From: Pedobacter yonginensis
GTDB lineage: Bacteria > Bacteroidota > Bacteroidia > Sphingobacteriales > Sphingobacteriaceae
DNA: 64,000 bases
Assembly: GCF_003173595.1 (NCBI RefSeq)
Contig: NZ_QGNZ01000003.1
Location: 372,001-436,000, forward strand
Reading direction: 5' to 3'
Made by a program: the position numbers and the translations under genes. The notes under the pieces were generated by a model. The model was not told the DNA's origin. It did not search any database and saw only the letters and a program-made list of their open reading frames with translations. Positions 48,758 through 57,024 of the stretch are shown piece by piece. Within the stretch, counting starts at the first letter, position 1. The number at the start of each line of letters is the position of its first letter.

Positions 48758-49141
48758 ATGAAAACCAGCATCTATAACAAGGAAGAACATATTGAGGGTT
48801 ACGTAGGTTCAGAGGAAAATAGAGAAGCAAAATCGGACGTCCAAAAACAGTATGAGGCTGGCAATGATGGCAACGAGGTAACTAGTTTTGGTAAAGAAAC
48901 TAATGCCCAAGCCAATACAGATCATATAAAAGGCTCTATTACCGCGAGAGATGGCTATGATAACACAGGCACGCAAGGTAAAGACTCTTTAAGCGATGAT
49001 GCATACAATAGTCCAGATAAACACCCTACCGTAGAAAGTGCAGAAAGCCATACGGGCAGTTCATCGGAAGATTTTGATCAAAAGCCACAATCAAACATTA
49101 ATGAAAAAGATGAAGATGAAGCTTTGAACACAGGAATTTAA
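48758..49141 (+). CDS. Small hydrophilic acidic protein, function unknown
   Basis: 127 residues from the ATG at 48758; the upstream in-frame extension runs through the repeat array and is not plausible. The protein is rich in Glu, Asp, Asn, Ser, Gly and Lys with almost no hydrophobic clusters (KSDVQKQYEAGNDGNEVTSF; SAESHTGSSSEDFDQKP). It is probably intrinsically disordered, in the manner of general-stress hydrophilins. I do not recognise a family. It forms a likely unit with the 64-residue gene 21 bp downstream. Confidence 0.65.
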   Translation: MKTSIYNKEEHIEGYVGSEENREAKSDVQKQYEAGNDGNEVTSFGKETNAQANTDHIKGSITARDGYDNTGTQGKDSLSDDAYNSPDKHPTVESAESHTGSSSEDFDQKPQSNINEKDEDEALNTGI

Positions 49142-49162
49142 AACAATTAAATTATAAATATT

Positions 49163-49357
49163 ATGAGCTTATTAAAATATGCAATACTAGGCGCTGCAGC
49201 CGTTTATGGTTTCAAGTACGCGACCAAAAAAAGAGAAATTGATGGAAAATCGTTGATTGATGATTTTAAAGAAAATGCGCCGGACCTTATAAAGAAAGCA
49301 AAAGAGTACGGAAATAGCGTAAAAAAAGATTATACGCAGACGAGCGATTTATACTGA
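49163..49357 (+). CDS. Small YtxH-like membrane-anchored protein
   Basis: 64 residues. The N-terminal hydrophobic stretch LLKYAILGAAAVYGFKYATK could be one membrane helix, followed by a charged helix (DFKENAPDLIKKAKEYGNSV). This resembles YtxH-type general-stress proteins. It is 21 bp downstream of the hydrophilic protein gene, hence likely co-transcribed. Function unknown. Confidence 0.65.
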   Translation: MSLLKYAILGAAAVYGFKYATKKREIDGKSLIDDFKENAPDLIKKAKEYGNSVKKDYTQTSDLY

Positions 49358-49594
49358 ATATAATGGCTCGGTGATGGATGTTGAATAGATGACATATGTC
49401 AATAATTTTGTTTCAACATCCATTGTAGAATCGGGTTGAGATGTTGAATTTTGTTTTATTATTAGGACTCGCAACACGATTAACCAAAATTTCTTTGACT
49501 AAACAATTGAAGAGCTGATTATCAGTTTCTTGATTAAATTTTAAAGTTGTGGAGTTCTAAATTAATTTCCATCTACCGGAAAAGTCATGCTATT

Positions 49595-49627
49595 AAAGAG
49601 GGATCATGCAAAAAATGATCCCTCTTT
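49595..49627. terminator. Bidirectional terminator
   Basis: Perfect 13-bp stem AAAGAGGGATCAT / ATGATCCCTCTTT with a 7-nt A-rich loop. It lies between the convergent genes ending at 49357 and 49631, only 3 bp from the latter's stop. T runs are short on both sides. Confidence 0.82.
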
Positions 49628-49630
49628 TGT

Positions 49631-49915
49631 TTATAAGCTCTTGCCACCAATACCTTTTTCCTCGTCGCTATTTCTACCACCGAGGTCAGAATCATTCGTT
49701 AAATTTACATTTTTCAAATCGGATATAATGTTTGTTGCATCAGCTTCCTCAATATTTTTTAAGTGATCTTCGCTAGGTGCATCCTTCCGTTTAATTGATG
49801 AAGGGTTTACGGCGTGACCATAAGTTGGTTCTCCATTATCCCACTCAATATTTTGATCCTGATTCTTATCCCTTCCGGAATCAATTGAATTCGTATTTTC
49901 TTCTCCAGTATTCAT
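49631..49915 (-). CDS. Small hydrophilic acidic protein, function unknown
   Basis: 94 residues, rich in Asn, Asp, Glu, Ser and Lys (MNTGEENTNSIDSGRDKNQD; later PSSIKRKDAPSEDHLKNIEE), with a glycine-containing end (GGRNSDEEKGIGGKSL). No hydrophobic core and no recognised domain. Composition resembles the proteins at 48758 and 50973, so the three may share a stress role; this is inference. It is divergent from the regulator gene at 50309. Confidence 0.6.
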   Translation of the reverse strand: MNTGEENTNSIDSGRDKNQDQNIEWDNGEPTYGHAVNPSSIKRKDAPSEDHLKNIEEADATNIISDLKNVNLTNDSDLGGRNSDEEKGIGGKSL

Positions 49916-50219
49916 AATCTTTTTACATAGGCTTTTATTAATAACATATAATGGTCATAAAAAGTTTAGCATTAAGTTAGGGCACGAAACACATATAGTG
50001 TTTCCATGCAGCCTGTTCAGCACTAATAATAGAAAAGCGACGATAAATTAGTATAGAATTACGCTCTTGGCTTGCGCGAACCAGATAATAAATAGAGTTA
50101 TCCATCTAATTATACTTAAATTGAATCTTCTTCACCAGTTGGTCTTACAAATAACCCTAACAATAGATAAGATCCTTTCCCAAAGATTGACTTTCATAAT
50201 CGCCCTTAATCAGTATAAA

Positions 50220-50261
50220 TACGCAGATTTTGCGTAGTTACTCAAATCTTAAGCGTAGTTA
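50220..50261. promoter_or_regulatory. Palindrome and direct repeats upstream of the LuxR-type regulator
   Basis: TACGCA-GATTT-TGCGTA (50220-50236) is a perfect palindrome with 5-nt spacer. GCGTAGTTA occurs at 50232-50240 and again at 50253-50261, 21 bp apart, two helical turns. The sites lie 48-90 bp before the regulator start in the 393-bp divergent gap 49916-50308, which otherwise shows nothing recognisable. Candidate operator for the regulator or for another HTH protein. Confidence 0.45.
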
Positions 50262-50308
50262 TTATTTCGATATTTGGCAATAACACAAGTTTAGCACTTC
50301 GGTAAAAA

Positions 50309-50971
50309 TTGAAAATTCCAGTCAAAGTATTACTCGCTGATGATCATACAATTATGAGAAACGGCCTCATAGCCTTATTGGATAATGAGCCAGCAATACA
50401 AATTATTGCTGAGGCTGCCAGCGGAACTGATGTATTGAATCATTTAAAGGGTGATTTGGAGTTAGACATCATCATCACGGAAATTAATCTATCTGATATC
50501 AGCGGGATAGAGTTAACTTCAATCATTAAAGCCAGATACCCCAGAATTAAAGTCATCATCTTAACCAGTCTCGATCACGAAAATTACGTTTCACAGTCTT
50601 TAGATGCTGGCGCGAGTGGCTTTTTATTGAAAAGTGTAAATATAGATGAAGTTATATTTGCGATAAAGAATGTTGCACAAGGCTATAAATATATTTGTAC
50701 AACGATTACGCTTAAACTCTTAGCCCAGTTGCGCGGTCGCTTTGCGATAGGCTCATCAAGCGTGTTAAAATCAGACATTGATCTTTCTAAAAGAGAATTG
50801 GAAATTTTAGGCCTTATTGCGGAGGGTTATACGAATAGTGAAATTGCGGAGAAATTATTCACAAGCAAGAGAACAATTGAAGGTAACCGACAAAACTTGT
50901 TAGACAAAACGGGGAAAAAAAATACGGCTGCCCTAATTAATTTCGTAATCAGAAACGGAATTATAGATTGA
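50309..50971 (+). CDS. NarL/FixJ-type regulator with Glu at the phosphorylation site
   Basis: 220 residues, TTG start at 50309 giving KIPVKVLLADDHTIM; the next in-frame ATG (residue 16) would delete the acidic pocket. The receiver domain (1-125) keeps Asp11-Asp12, Thr86 (VIILTSLD) and Lys108 (GFLLKSV). The expected phospho-acceptor Asp is Glu58 (DIIITEINLSDISG, codon GAA). The C-terminal LuxR-type HTH is intact (LSKRELEILGLIAEGYTNSE, about 156-215). No histidine kinase is adjacent. It probably binds DNA without classical phosphorylation or in a mimicked active state. Convergent with the next gene, 1 bp between stops. Confidence 0.88.
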   Translation: MKIPVKVLLADDHTIMRNGLIALLDNEPAIQIIAEAASGTDVLNHLKGDLELDIIITEINLSDISGIELTSIIKARYPRIKVIILTSLDHENYVSQSLDAGASGFLLKSVNIDEVIFAIKNVAQGYKYICTTITLKLLAQLRGRFAIGSSSVLKSDIDLSKRELEILGLIAEGYTNSEIAEKLFTSKRTIEGNRQNLLDKTGKKNTAALINFVIRNGIID

Positions 50972-50972
50972 T

Positions 50973-51224
50973 CTATTGATGATCTATCCCCGAAGATTGT
51001 CCAACCCCTTTGGTAACATCGGCGTCCGTTTTATCTGAGCCATTTTCATCGCGGTGCTTCGGGGGATGTTCCATTCTACTTTCTTCCAAATCAGAAAAAT
51101 CGCCACCCTTTTGGTTTCCAACCTCACCATGTGATGAAGGCTTTTCATTCTGGACTTCCTTTGGATCGGCAAAATCCTGCCCCTCAACTACTTCTTCTGA
51201 ATTCGGTATGTTTTGCTTTTTCAT
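50973..51224 (-). CDS. Small hydrophilic acidic protein, function unknown
   Basis: 83 residues (MKKQNIPNSEEVVEGQDFAD), with an imperfect internal repetition of DFADPKEVQNEKPSSHGEVG and DFSDLEESRMEHPPKHRDEN, i.e. D-F-x-D followed by an acidic/basic stretch. No hydrophobic core. Similar in style to the proteins at 48758 and 49631. It is convergent with the regulator. A plus-strand ORF of similar length covers the same bases but has a serine- and cysteine-rich, implausible translation. Confidence 0.55.
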   Translation of the reverse strand: MKKQNIPNSEEVVEGQDFADPKEVQNEKPSSHGEVGNQKGGDFSDLEESRMEHPPKHRDENGSDKTDADVTKGVGQSSGIDHQ

Positions 51225-51298
51225 AAATCAAATGGATATCAATAATAACAACGATTAGGAGTCAGGATTTGTTTCTGCTTTTGGCATTAAAAATTAGC

Positions 51299-51330
51299 AA
51301 AAAAAAAGTCTCGATTTGCATCGAGACTTT
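51299..51330 (-). terminator. Terminator of the str operon (after rpsJ)
   Basis: On the minus strand AAAGTCTCGA, 6-nt loop, TCGAGACTTT (10-bp perfect stem), followed by T9. It ends transcription 20 bp after the rpsJ stop, so this operon does not read into rplC. Confidence 0.92.
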
Positions 51331-51349
51331 CAGTTCTTTTTAAAATCAG

Positions 51350-51655
51350 TTAAACTTTGATTTCAACTTCAACACCACTAGGTAATTCAAGTTTCATTAA
51401 AGCGTCAACTGTTTTCGAGTTAGAGCTATAAATATCTAATAAGCGTTTATAAGCGCATAATTGAAATTGCTCTCTTGCTTTTTTGTTTACGTGTGGAGAA
51501 CGTAAAACAGTAAAGATTTTTTTCTCTGTAGGAAGTGGAATTGGTCCACTTACAACTGCACCCGTAGGTTTAACAGTTTTTACGATTTTCTCAGCAGATT
51601 TATCTACCAAGTTGTAATCGTAAGATTTTAATTTAATTCTGATTCTTTGGCTCAT
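51350..51655 (-). CDS. rpsJ: 30S ribosomal protein S10
   Basis: 101 residues ([20 protein letters not shown]), with [23 protein letters not shown] split across the conserved tRNA-binding/NusE face. S10 also acts in antitermination as NusE. It follows fusA rather than preceding rplC; the spacer to fusA is 139 bp and a strong terminator follows. Confidence 0.98.
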   Translation of the reverse strand: MSQRIRIKLKSYDYNLVDKSAEKIVKTVKPTGAVVSGPIPLPTEKKIFTVLRSPHVNKKAREQFQLCAYKRLLDIYSSNSKTVDALMKLELPSGVEVEIKV

Positions 51656-51794
51656 TTTTTTATTTAATTATGATCCTTGTTAGAGCTATTAATAACAAAG
51701 ACCGGATTTATTTTTAAGATGTGAGTATTGAGACTTGAGACTTTAGTATTGAGATTTTTTCTCTCCTCTAATATCTCAAATCTCACCTCTATTA
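51656..51794. repeat. fusA-rpsJ spacer with inverted repeat words
   Basis: 139 bp without a gene. TGAGATTT (51750-51757) pairs with AAATCTCA (51778-51785), and the arm between 51721 and 51757 repeats TGAG-A-type words. Resembles the rpsM-rpsK spacer in composition. Confidence 0.5.
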
Positions 51795-53909
51795 TTAGTC
51801 TTCTGATTTAACTCTGCCTTTTGATTTAGCAATTACTTCATCCTGTACGTTTTTAGGCGCAGCTTCATAGTGGTCAAATTCCATTGTAGAAGTTGCACGG
51901 CCTGAAGTGATTGTACGTAATTGAGTTACATAACCAAACATTTCAGAAAGTGGCACAGTTGCTTTAATTACTTGAGATCCATTACGAGTATCCATACCTA
52001 ATAATTGACCACGACGACGGTTCATATCACCGATAACATCACCCATGTTTTCTTCAGGGGTTAAGATTTCGATTTTCATGATTGGCTCCATCAAAGTTGG
52101 TTTACATTTAGGCAATGCTTCACGATAAGCCATCTTAGCTGCAAGCTCGAAAGATAAAGCATCTGAATCGACTGCGTGGAACGAACCATCAATCAAACGA
52201 ACTTTCATATCAGGAAGCGGATAACCAGCTAATACACCATTAGCCATAGCAGCTTCGAAACCTTTTTGAACAGATGGGATAAATTCTTTCGGAATCGAAC
52301 CACCTACAATTTCGTTTACGAATTGCAAACCGCCTTTTTCGAAATCAGCATCAATTGGAGAAATAACAATTTTGATGTCGGCAAATTTACCACGACCACC
52401 AGATTGTTTTTTATAAACTTCACGATGTTCAGCAGTACCAAAAATTGCTTCTTTGTAAGCTACTTGTGGCGCCCCTTGGTTAACTTCTACTTTAAATTCG
52501 CGTTTTAAACGGTCAATTAAAATATCTAAGTGTAACTCACCCATACCAGAGATTACAGTTTGACCAGTTTCTTGATCGGTTTGTACTCTAAATGTAGGAT
52601 CTTCTTCAGCCAATTTACCTAAAGCCATACCCAATTTATCAACGTCAGCTTGAGTTTTAGGCTCAATAGCTAAACCGATAACTGGCTCAGGGAAATTCAT
52701 TGATTCAAGAATGATTGGGTTCTTCTCATCGCAAAGTGTATCACCTGTTTTAATATCTTTAAAGCCTACTACCGCAGCAATATCACCAGCAGCCACATTA
52801 GGTACAGGATTTTGCTTGTTAGCATGCATTTGGAAGATACGAGAAATACGCTCTTTATTGTTTGAACGTGTATTGTAAACATAAGAACCTGCTTCCAAGT
52901 TACCTGAATACACACGGATGAAACATAAACGACCTACGAATGGGTCAGTTGCAATTTTAAAAGCTAACGCTGCAAATGGCTCATTAATACTTGGTTTTAA
53001 TAAAACTTCTTGATCTGTATCTGGGTTGGTACCAATAACACCTTCACTATCTAAAGGTGAAGGCAATAATTCCATCACATAATCAAGCATGGTTTGTACA
53101 CCTTTGTTTTTGAAAGATGAACCACAAACCATAGGTACAATTTTAGCATCTAAAACAGCAGCACGTAAAGCATCTAAAATTTCACGCTCAGTAATTGAAT
53201 TTGGATCTTCAAAGAATTTCTCCATTAAAGACTCATCATAATCAGCAACTGATTCTAATAATTTTTCTCTCCACTCAGCAACTTCATCAAGCATATCTTC
53301 TGGGATAGGCACTTCAGTAAAGGTCATACCTTTATCATGCTCATTCCAAACAATACCACGGTTGTTGATCAAATCAACCACACCTTTAAATCCGTCTTCA
53401 GCACCGATAGGCAATTGCAATGGAACTGCATTGCTACCCAACATGTCTTTAACTTGTTTAACAACTTTTAAAAAGTCAGCTCCTGAACGGTCCATTTTGT
53501 TAACGAAACCAATACGAGCAACATTGTAGTTGTTAGCTAAACGCCAGTTTGTTTCTGATTGAGGCTCAACACCATCAACTGCAGAGAACAAGAACACTAA
53601 ACCATCCAATACACGTAACGAGCGGTTTACCTCAACGGTAAAATCCACGTGTCCTGGTGTATCGATAATGTTCATGTGGTAAGCCTGACCTCTGTATTTC
53701 CACTCAACAGTTGTTGCAGCAGAAGTGATCGTGATACCACGCTCTTGCTCTTGTGCCATCCAGTCCATTGTTGCAGCACCTTCGTGCACTTCACCAATTT
53801 TATGACTAACACCAGCATAATAAAGAATACGCTCTGTTGTTGTAGTTTTACCTGCATCAATGTGAGCTGCGATTCCGATATTTCTTGTAAATTTTAAATC
53901 TCTTGCCAT
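51795..53909 (-). CDS. fusA: Elongation factor G
   Basis: 704 residues. GTPase motifs: G1 AHIDAGKT (15-22), G3 DTPGH, G4 NKMD, followed by the switch region [11 protein letters not shown]. Domains II to V are complete, ending in [14 protein letters not shown]. It drives translocation on the ribosome. Order rpsL-rpsG-fusA-rpsJ is that of the Bacteroidota str operon; tuf is not here. Confidence 0.98.
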   Translation of the reverse strand: MARDLKFTRNIGIAAHIDAGKTTTTERILYYAGVSHKIGEVHEGAATMDWMAQEQERGITITSAATTVEWKYRGQAYHMNIIDTPGHVDFTVEVNRSLRVLDGLVFLFSAVDGVEPQSETNWRLANNYNVARIGFVNKMDRSGADFLKVVKQVKDMLGSNAVPLQLPIGAEDGFKGVVDLINNRGIVWNEHDKGMTFTEVPIPEDMLDEVAEWREKLLESVADYDESLMEKFFEDPNSITEREILDALRAAVLDAKIVPMVCGSSFKNKGVQTMLDYVMELLPSPLDSEGVIGTNPDTDQEVLLKPSINEPFAALAFKIATDPFVGRLCFIRVYSGNLEAGSYVYNTRSNNKERISRIFQMHANKQNPVPNVAAGDIAAVVGFKDIKTGDTLCDEKNPIILESMNFPEPVIGLAIEPKTQADVDKLGMALGKLAEEDPTFRVQTDQETGQTVISGMGELHLDILIDRLKREFKVEVNQGAPQVAYKEAIFGTAEHREVYKKQSGGRGKFADIKIVISPIDADFEKGGLQFVNEIVGGSIPKEFIPSVQKGFEAAMANGVLAGYPLPDMKVRLIDGSFHAVDSDALSFELAAKMAYREALPKCKPTLMEPIMKIEILTPEENMGDVIGDMNRRRGQLLGMDTRNGSQVIKATVPLSEMFGYVTQLRTITSGRATSTMEFDHYEAAPKNVQDEVIAKSKGRVKSED

Positions 53910-54004
53910 TGTTTATAATTAGCGAATGATTGAATTAAAGAATGATTGAATGGCTTAATTCGCATTCATTCACTCAAAATTCAATCATTCAATCATTTTA
54001 ATAT
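53910..54004. repeat. rpsG-fusA spacer with 12-bp inverted repeat
   Basis: 95 bp. GAATGATTGAAT occurs at 53924-53935 and 53940-53951; its exact complement ATTCAATCATTC is at 53979-53990. The result is a perfect 12-bp stem plus a spare arm that could form an alternative pairing. Confidence 0.6.
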
Positions 54005-54472
54005 TTAGAACCTGAAGTGTGAGAACGCTTTGTTAGCCTCAGCCATTTTGTGCGTATCTTCTTTCTTCTTAACAGCAGCACCTTCGCCTTTAGCCGCAGC
54101 TACAATCTCTCCAGCTAATTTTTCTTTCATCGTTTTTTCACCACGACGACGAGCGTATAAAATTAACCATTTCATACCTAAAGCCGTTTTGCGCTCTGGT
54201 CTAACCTCAGTTGGAACCTGAAAGTTAGCACCACCAACACGGCGAGATTTAACCTCTACAGCTGGCATAATGTTCGTTAATGCACGTTTAAATATCTCTA
54301 AACCGTTTTCTCCTGCTTTTTTCTCAGCAATTTCAACAGCATCGTAAAAAATATCATAAGCGATAGATTTCTTTCCATCGTACATCATATTGTTTACAAA
54401 ACGAGTTACCTGAATATCATTAAATTTTGGATCAGGAAGAATAATTCTCTTTTTTGGTTTTGACTTTCTCAT
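54005..54472 (-). CDS. rpsG: 30S ribosomal protein S7
   Basis: 155 residues ([20 protein letters not shown]), with [20 protein letters not shown] main 16S rRNA binder at the 30S head and, in Escherichia coli, the repressor of the str operon. It is 17 bp after rpsL. Confidence 0.98.
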   Translation of the reverse strand: MRKSKPKKRIILPDPKFNDIQVTRFVNNMMYDGKKSIAYDIFYDAVEIAEKKAGENGLEIFKRALTNIMPAVEVKSRRVGGANFQVPTEVRPERKTALGMKWLILYARRRGEKTMKEKLAGEIVAAAKGEGAAVKKKEDTHKMAEANKAFSHFRF

Positions 54473-54489
54473 TTCTTATTTCCTCCCGA

Positions 54490-54903
54490 TTATTTCTTTT
54501 TACCTTTTGTTGGTGCAGCAGCCGCCTGTCCTGGTTTAGGACGTTTAGTGCCATATTTCGAACGACGTTGGTTACGACCAGCAACACCTGATGTATCTAA
54601 TGCACCACGGATGATGTGATAACGTACACCTGGTAAATCTTTAACACGACCACCACGAATCAATACGATTGAGTGTTCCTGTAAGTTGTGACCTTCTCCA
54701 GGAATGTATGCATTAACCTCTTTACCGTTCGTTAAACGAACACGGGCTACTTTACGCATTGCTGAGTTTGGTTTTTTAGGGGTAGTGGTGTACACACGTG
54801 TACATACACCTCTTCGCTGTGGACAGCTGTCCAACGCTGGAGACTTACTCTTGAACTCCAGTGCTACTCTACCTTTTCTAACTAATTGTTGAATGGTTGG
54901 CAT
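54490..54903 (-). CDS. rpsL: 30S ribosomal protein S12
   Basis: 137 residues ([20 protein letters not shown]). The decoding-site loops TPKKPNSAM (Lys43) and [11 protein letters not shown] (Lys88) have the ordinary lysines, so no streptomycin-resistance substitution is visible there. The C-terminal tail is Lys/Gly/Ala-rich. First gene of the str operon. Confidence 0.98.
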   Translation of the reverse strand: MPTIQQLVRKGRVALEFKSKSPALDSCPQRRGVCTRVYTTTPKKPNSAMRKVARVRLTNGKEVNAYIPGEGHNLQEHSIVLIRGGRVKDLPGVRYHIIRGALDTSGVAGRNQRRSKYGTKRPKPGQAAAAPTKGKKK

Positions 54904-54978
54904 TGTGCTTTTTTAATTTTTTATTTAATTATTTACCGCTCCCCCGGCTTCCTTACAGATAGCCCATAAAACGGACTG

Positions 54979-55010
54979 CAAAAGTAGAACAATTCTTTTT
55001 AAAAATCAAG
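54979..55010 (-). promoter_or_regulatory. Bacteroidota promoter of the str operon
   Basis: The minus strand reads CTTG (55007-55010), 20 nt, then TACTTTTG (54979-54986). The -7 element matches TAnnTTTG exactly, and the -33 element differs by one base from TTTG. The leader before the rpsL ATG at 54903 is about 70 nt. Confidence 0.7.
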
Positions 55011-55181
55011 GGGTTAGCGCAAAAAGTTTGGAGGCCAGAGTTTTTGGTTTTGTCTTTAACAATAAGAGGTTATAAATCTGCGTCGAAGAATAAACATCGA
55101 TCTTACTAAACGTGTTTCAGCATCTTAATCGACGTGCTATTTTCTTTGGAAAGCAATTACAGTAGTTCTTTTGTAAGGTTC

Positions 55182-55243
55182 GGCCCCGCTATTGCTCCAA
55201 GCGCCGAAGAAAAAACGGCGGCTTTACGCTTATATTGGGCTTA
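55182..55243 (+). repeat. Dispersed GAAAA-loop hairpin element, copy B
   Basis: The stem is CGCCG (55201-55205) / CGGCG (55215-55219) with an A-rich loop, flanked by GCCCCGCTA on the left and ACGCTTATATTGGGCTTAG on the right. The total span is 62 bp, equal to copy A at 11646. The stem bases differ from copy A on both arms but still pair. It lies in the 400-bp gap 54904-55303 between rpsL and higA; outside the element and the promoter nothing else was seen there. Confidence 0.6.
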
Positions 55244-55303
55244 GTTTTGAAAGAGAATTATTTTGGAAGGAGATTCTCAACAATTATTAATGACTTACTT
55301 AGC

Positions 55304-55663
55304 TTAATAAGCCCCAATCAAACTCTCTGCGGGTATATGAAGAACTGCATGCAATTTCCTGATCATGCTTAAACTTAATTTGCGCTTTCCACTTAAGATT
55401 TCAGATTGGCGACTACGAGCCCCTAAAATTTTTGACAATTCACTTGGAGCCTTATTTAATTGCTCCAATCTAAATTTTATAGCTTCAATTGGAGATGGAG
55501 GTAAAATTGGATAGTGACTTTCTTCGTAATGCTCAATTAAAAGTGTAAGCAACTCTAATTCATCAGCTTGTTTAGAGCCTAAAACAATGTCATTTTGCAT
55601 TAGTAAATAAGCTTTTTCTAAAGCCGATTCATAATCATCTTCTGTTTTAATTATTTTTAACAT
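55304..55663 (-). CDS. higA: HigA-type antitoxin with HTH domain
   Basis: 119 residues. The C-terminal half is an XRE/HigA helix-turn-helix (KFRLEQLNKAPSELSKILGA to LSGKRKLSLSMIRKLHAVLH). The N-terminal half is helical and acidic (LKIIKTEDDYESALEKAYLL), typical of HigA proteins of this class. It overlaps the toxin gene by 17 bp. It neutralises HigB and represses the operon; a likely operator is at 55980. Confidence 0.9.
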   Translation of the reverse strand: MLKIIKTEDDYESALEKAYLLMQNDIVLGSKQADELELLTLLIEHYEESHYPILPPSPIEAIKFRLEQLNKAPSELSKILGARSRQSEILSGKRKLSLSMIRKLHAVLHIPAESLIGAY

Positions 55664-55958
55664 ATTTTAGTTCCTTTACATTAATCTTATCATAATTTGC
55701 ATGGGTACCTATCCAAATTATAAAAACAATCTTTAGCTTAAATTCAATATCAGCTATTAATCGGTAGTCATTACCCTTTATATTAAAAACGAATCGTTTG
55801 CCATGTATAACGTCTGCTGTAGAATACGCCTTAAAGACATCCGACGGCATACTCCAATCTTGCTCAACAACCTCATGATACCAAGATTCTAAACTAGCTT
55901 TAGCAGTACTATATTCTTTATAAAATGTAACTATAGTTTTTTTAGCAATAATTCGCAT
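55647..55958 (-). CDS. higB: HigB-type mRNA interferase toxin
   Basis: 103 residues (MRIIAKKTIVTFYKEYSTAK). It is RelE-fold, with conserved GKRFVFNIKGNDYRLI and the C-terminal IIWIGTHANYDKIN. HigB toxins cleave mRNA on the ribosome. The toxin gene comes before the antitoxin gene, as is usual for hig, and both look intact. Confidence 0.92.
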   Translation of the reverse strand: MRIIAKKTIVTFYKEYSTAKASLESWYHEVVEQDWSMPSDVFKAYSTADVIHGKRFVFNIKGNDYRLIADIEFKLKIVFIIWIGTHANYDKINVKELKYVKNN

Positions 55959-55971
55959 ACAAATGTTTAAG

Positions 55972-56003
55972 CAAAAGTATTACCAAAATGGTAACAAACC
56001 AAA
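55972..56003 (-). promoter_or_regulatory. higBA promoter with overlapping palindromic operator
   Basis: On the minus strand TTTG (56000-56003), 20 nt, then TACTTTTG (55972-55979), a good Bacteroidota promoter. A perfect palindrome TTACCA-TTT-TGGTAA (55980-55994) fills the spacer next to the -7 element. A HigA dimer bound there would block RNA polymerase, so autoregulation is likely. The HigA assignment is inference. Confidence 0.72.
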
Positions 56004-56121
56004 TTTATTTTAAAAAATGACTATCCAAAAATCTAATTTTCAATCTAAGTTAAAAACCCCCAATCATTTTTTTCCAACATCACATTAAATAGCATATCTT
56101 TAATCAGTTAAATTTAATTAT

Positions 56122-57024
56122 ATGTTCTTAAGCATTTTAGGTGTTATTATTCTAATTGTAGGTTTTCTGTTATCTACACCAAACCATCCGGCTAGCCGCT
56201 ATGGAAATCTGATAAAAATTGTTGGTATTGTAATCGTACTTATTGGCTTGTCGCTATCTATGTTTAAGGTAATTGACGCGGGCGAGGTAGGCGTTAAAAC
56301 AGTATTTGGGAAAGTAGATAATCAAGTTTTATACAGCGGTTTAAATGTAATTAATCCCATCGCTGAGGTTACACCATTTGATGTTAAAACCCAAAACTAC
56401 ACCATGTCTGGCGTTCATGATGAGGGAAATAAGCAAGGCGATGATGCGCTTCGAGTTTTATCGGCCGATGGACTGGAAGTTGTAATCGATCTTTCTGTCT
56501 TATTCAGAGTGAAGGCAAGTTCGGCACCAAATATTTTAAAGGAAATTGGCACAGACTATCTAGAAAAAATTGTCCGTCCGGTTTCCAGAACTGCGATAAG
56601 AGACAATGCGGTTTCGTATGATGCTGTTGCCTTGTATTCAAGCAAACGCGATGAGTTTCAGGCCAAAATATTTGCTACAATAAATAAGAGCTTTACAAAA
56701 AGAGGCTTGGAGCTCGAGCAATTATTGGTGAGAAACATCACTTTACCTGCATCAGTTAAAGCCAGCATCGAATCTAAAATCAATGCCGAACAAGATGCTC
56801 AGAAAATGACTTTTGTACTGCAGAAAGAGCGTCAGGAAGCTGAGCGTAAACGCGTAGAAGCTCAGGGTATAGCGGATTATCAAAAAATTCTATCCACAGG
56901 CTTGAGCGATAAACAATTACAATATGAATCCATCTTGGCTCAGAAAGAAATTGCTAAATCTCCAAATACCAAAGTAATTATTATGGGCAACGGTAAAAGT
57001 GCACCGATTATTTTAGGAAATTAA
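56122..57024 (+). CDS. Prohibitin/SPFH-domain membrane protein
   Basis: 300 residues. Two N-terminal hydrophobic segments (about 1-18 and 29-50) are followed by the SPFH domain (VKTVFGKVDNQVLYSGLNVI; VRPVSRTAIRDNAVSYDAV) and a coiled coil (EQDAQKMTFVLQKERQEAER). Bacterial prohibitin relatives form large membrane rings, linked to membrane organisation and to FtsH control in other species; the partner here is not known. It is single, and its stop codon abuts that of the convergent lipoprotein gene. Confidence 0.88.
   Translation: MFLSILGVIILIVGFLLSTPNHPASRYGNLIKIVGIVIVLIGLSLSMFKVIDAGEVGVKTVFGKVDNQVLYSGLNVINPIAEVTPFDVKTQNYTMSGVHDEGNKQGDDALRVLSADGLEVVIDLSVLFRVKASSAPNILKEIGTDYLEKIVRPVSRTAIRDNAVSYDAVALYSSKRDEFQAKIFATINKSFTKRGLELEQLLVRNITLPASVKASIESKINAEQDAQKMTFVLQKERQEAERKRVEAQGIADYQKILSTGLSDKQLQYESILAQKEIAKSPNTKVIIMGNGKSAPIILGN

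Noticed and set aside
51010..51258. Plus-strand ORF covering the hydrophilic gene at 50973
   Set aside because: Its Ser/Cys/Phe-rich translation is implausible; the minus-strand frame has the hydrophilic style seen in its neighbours.
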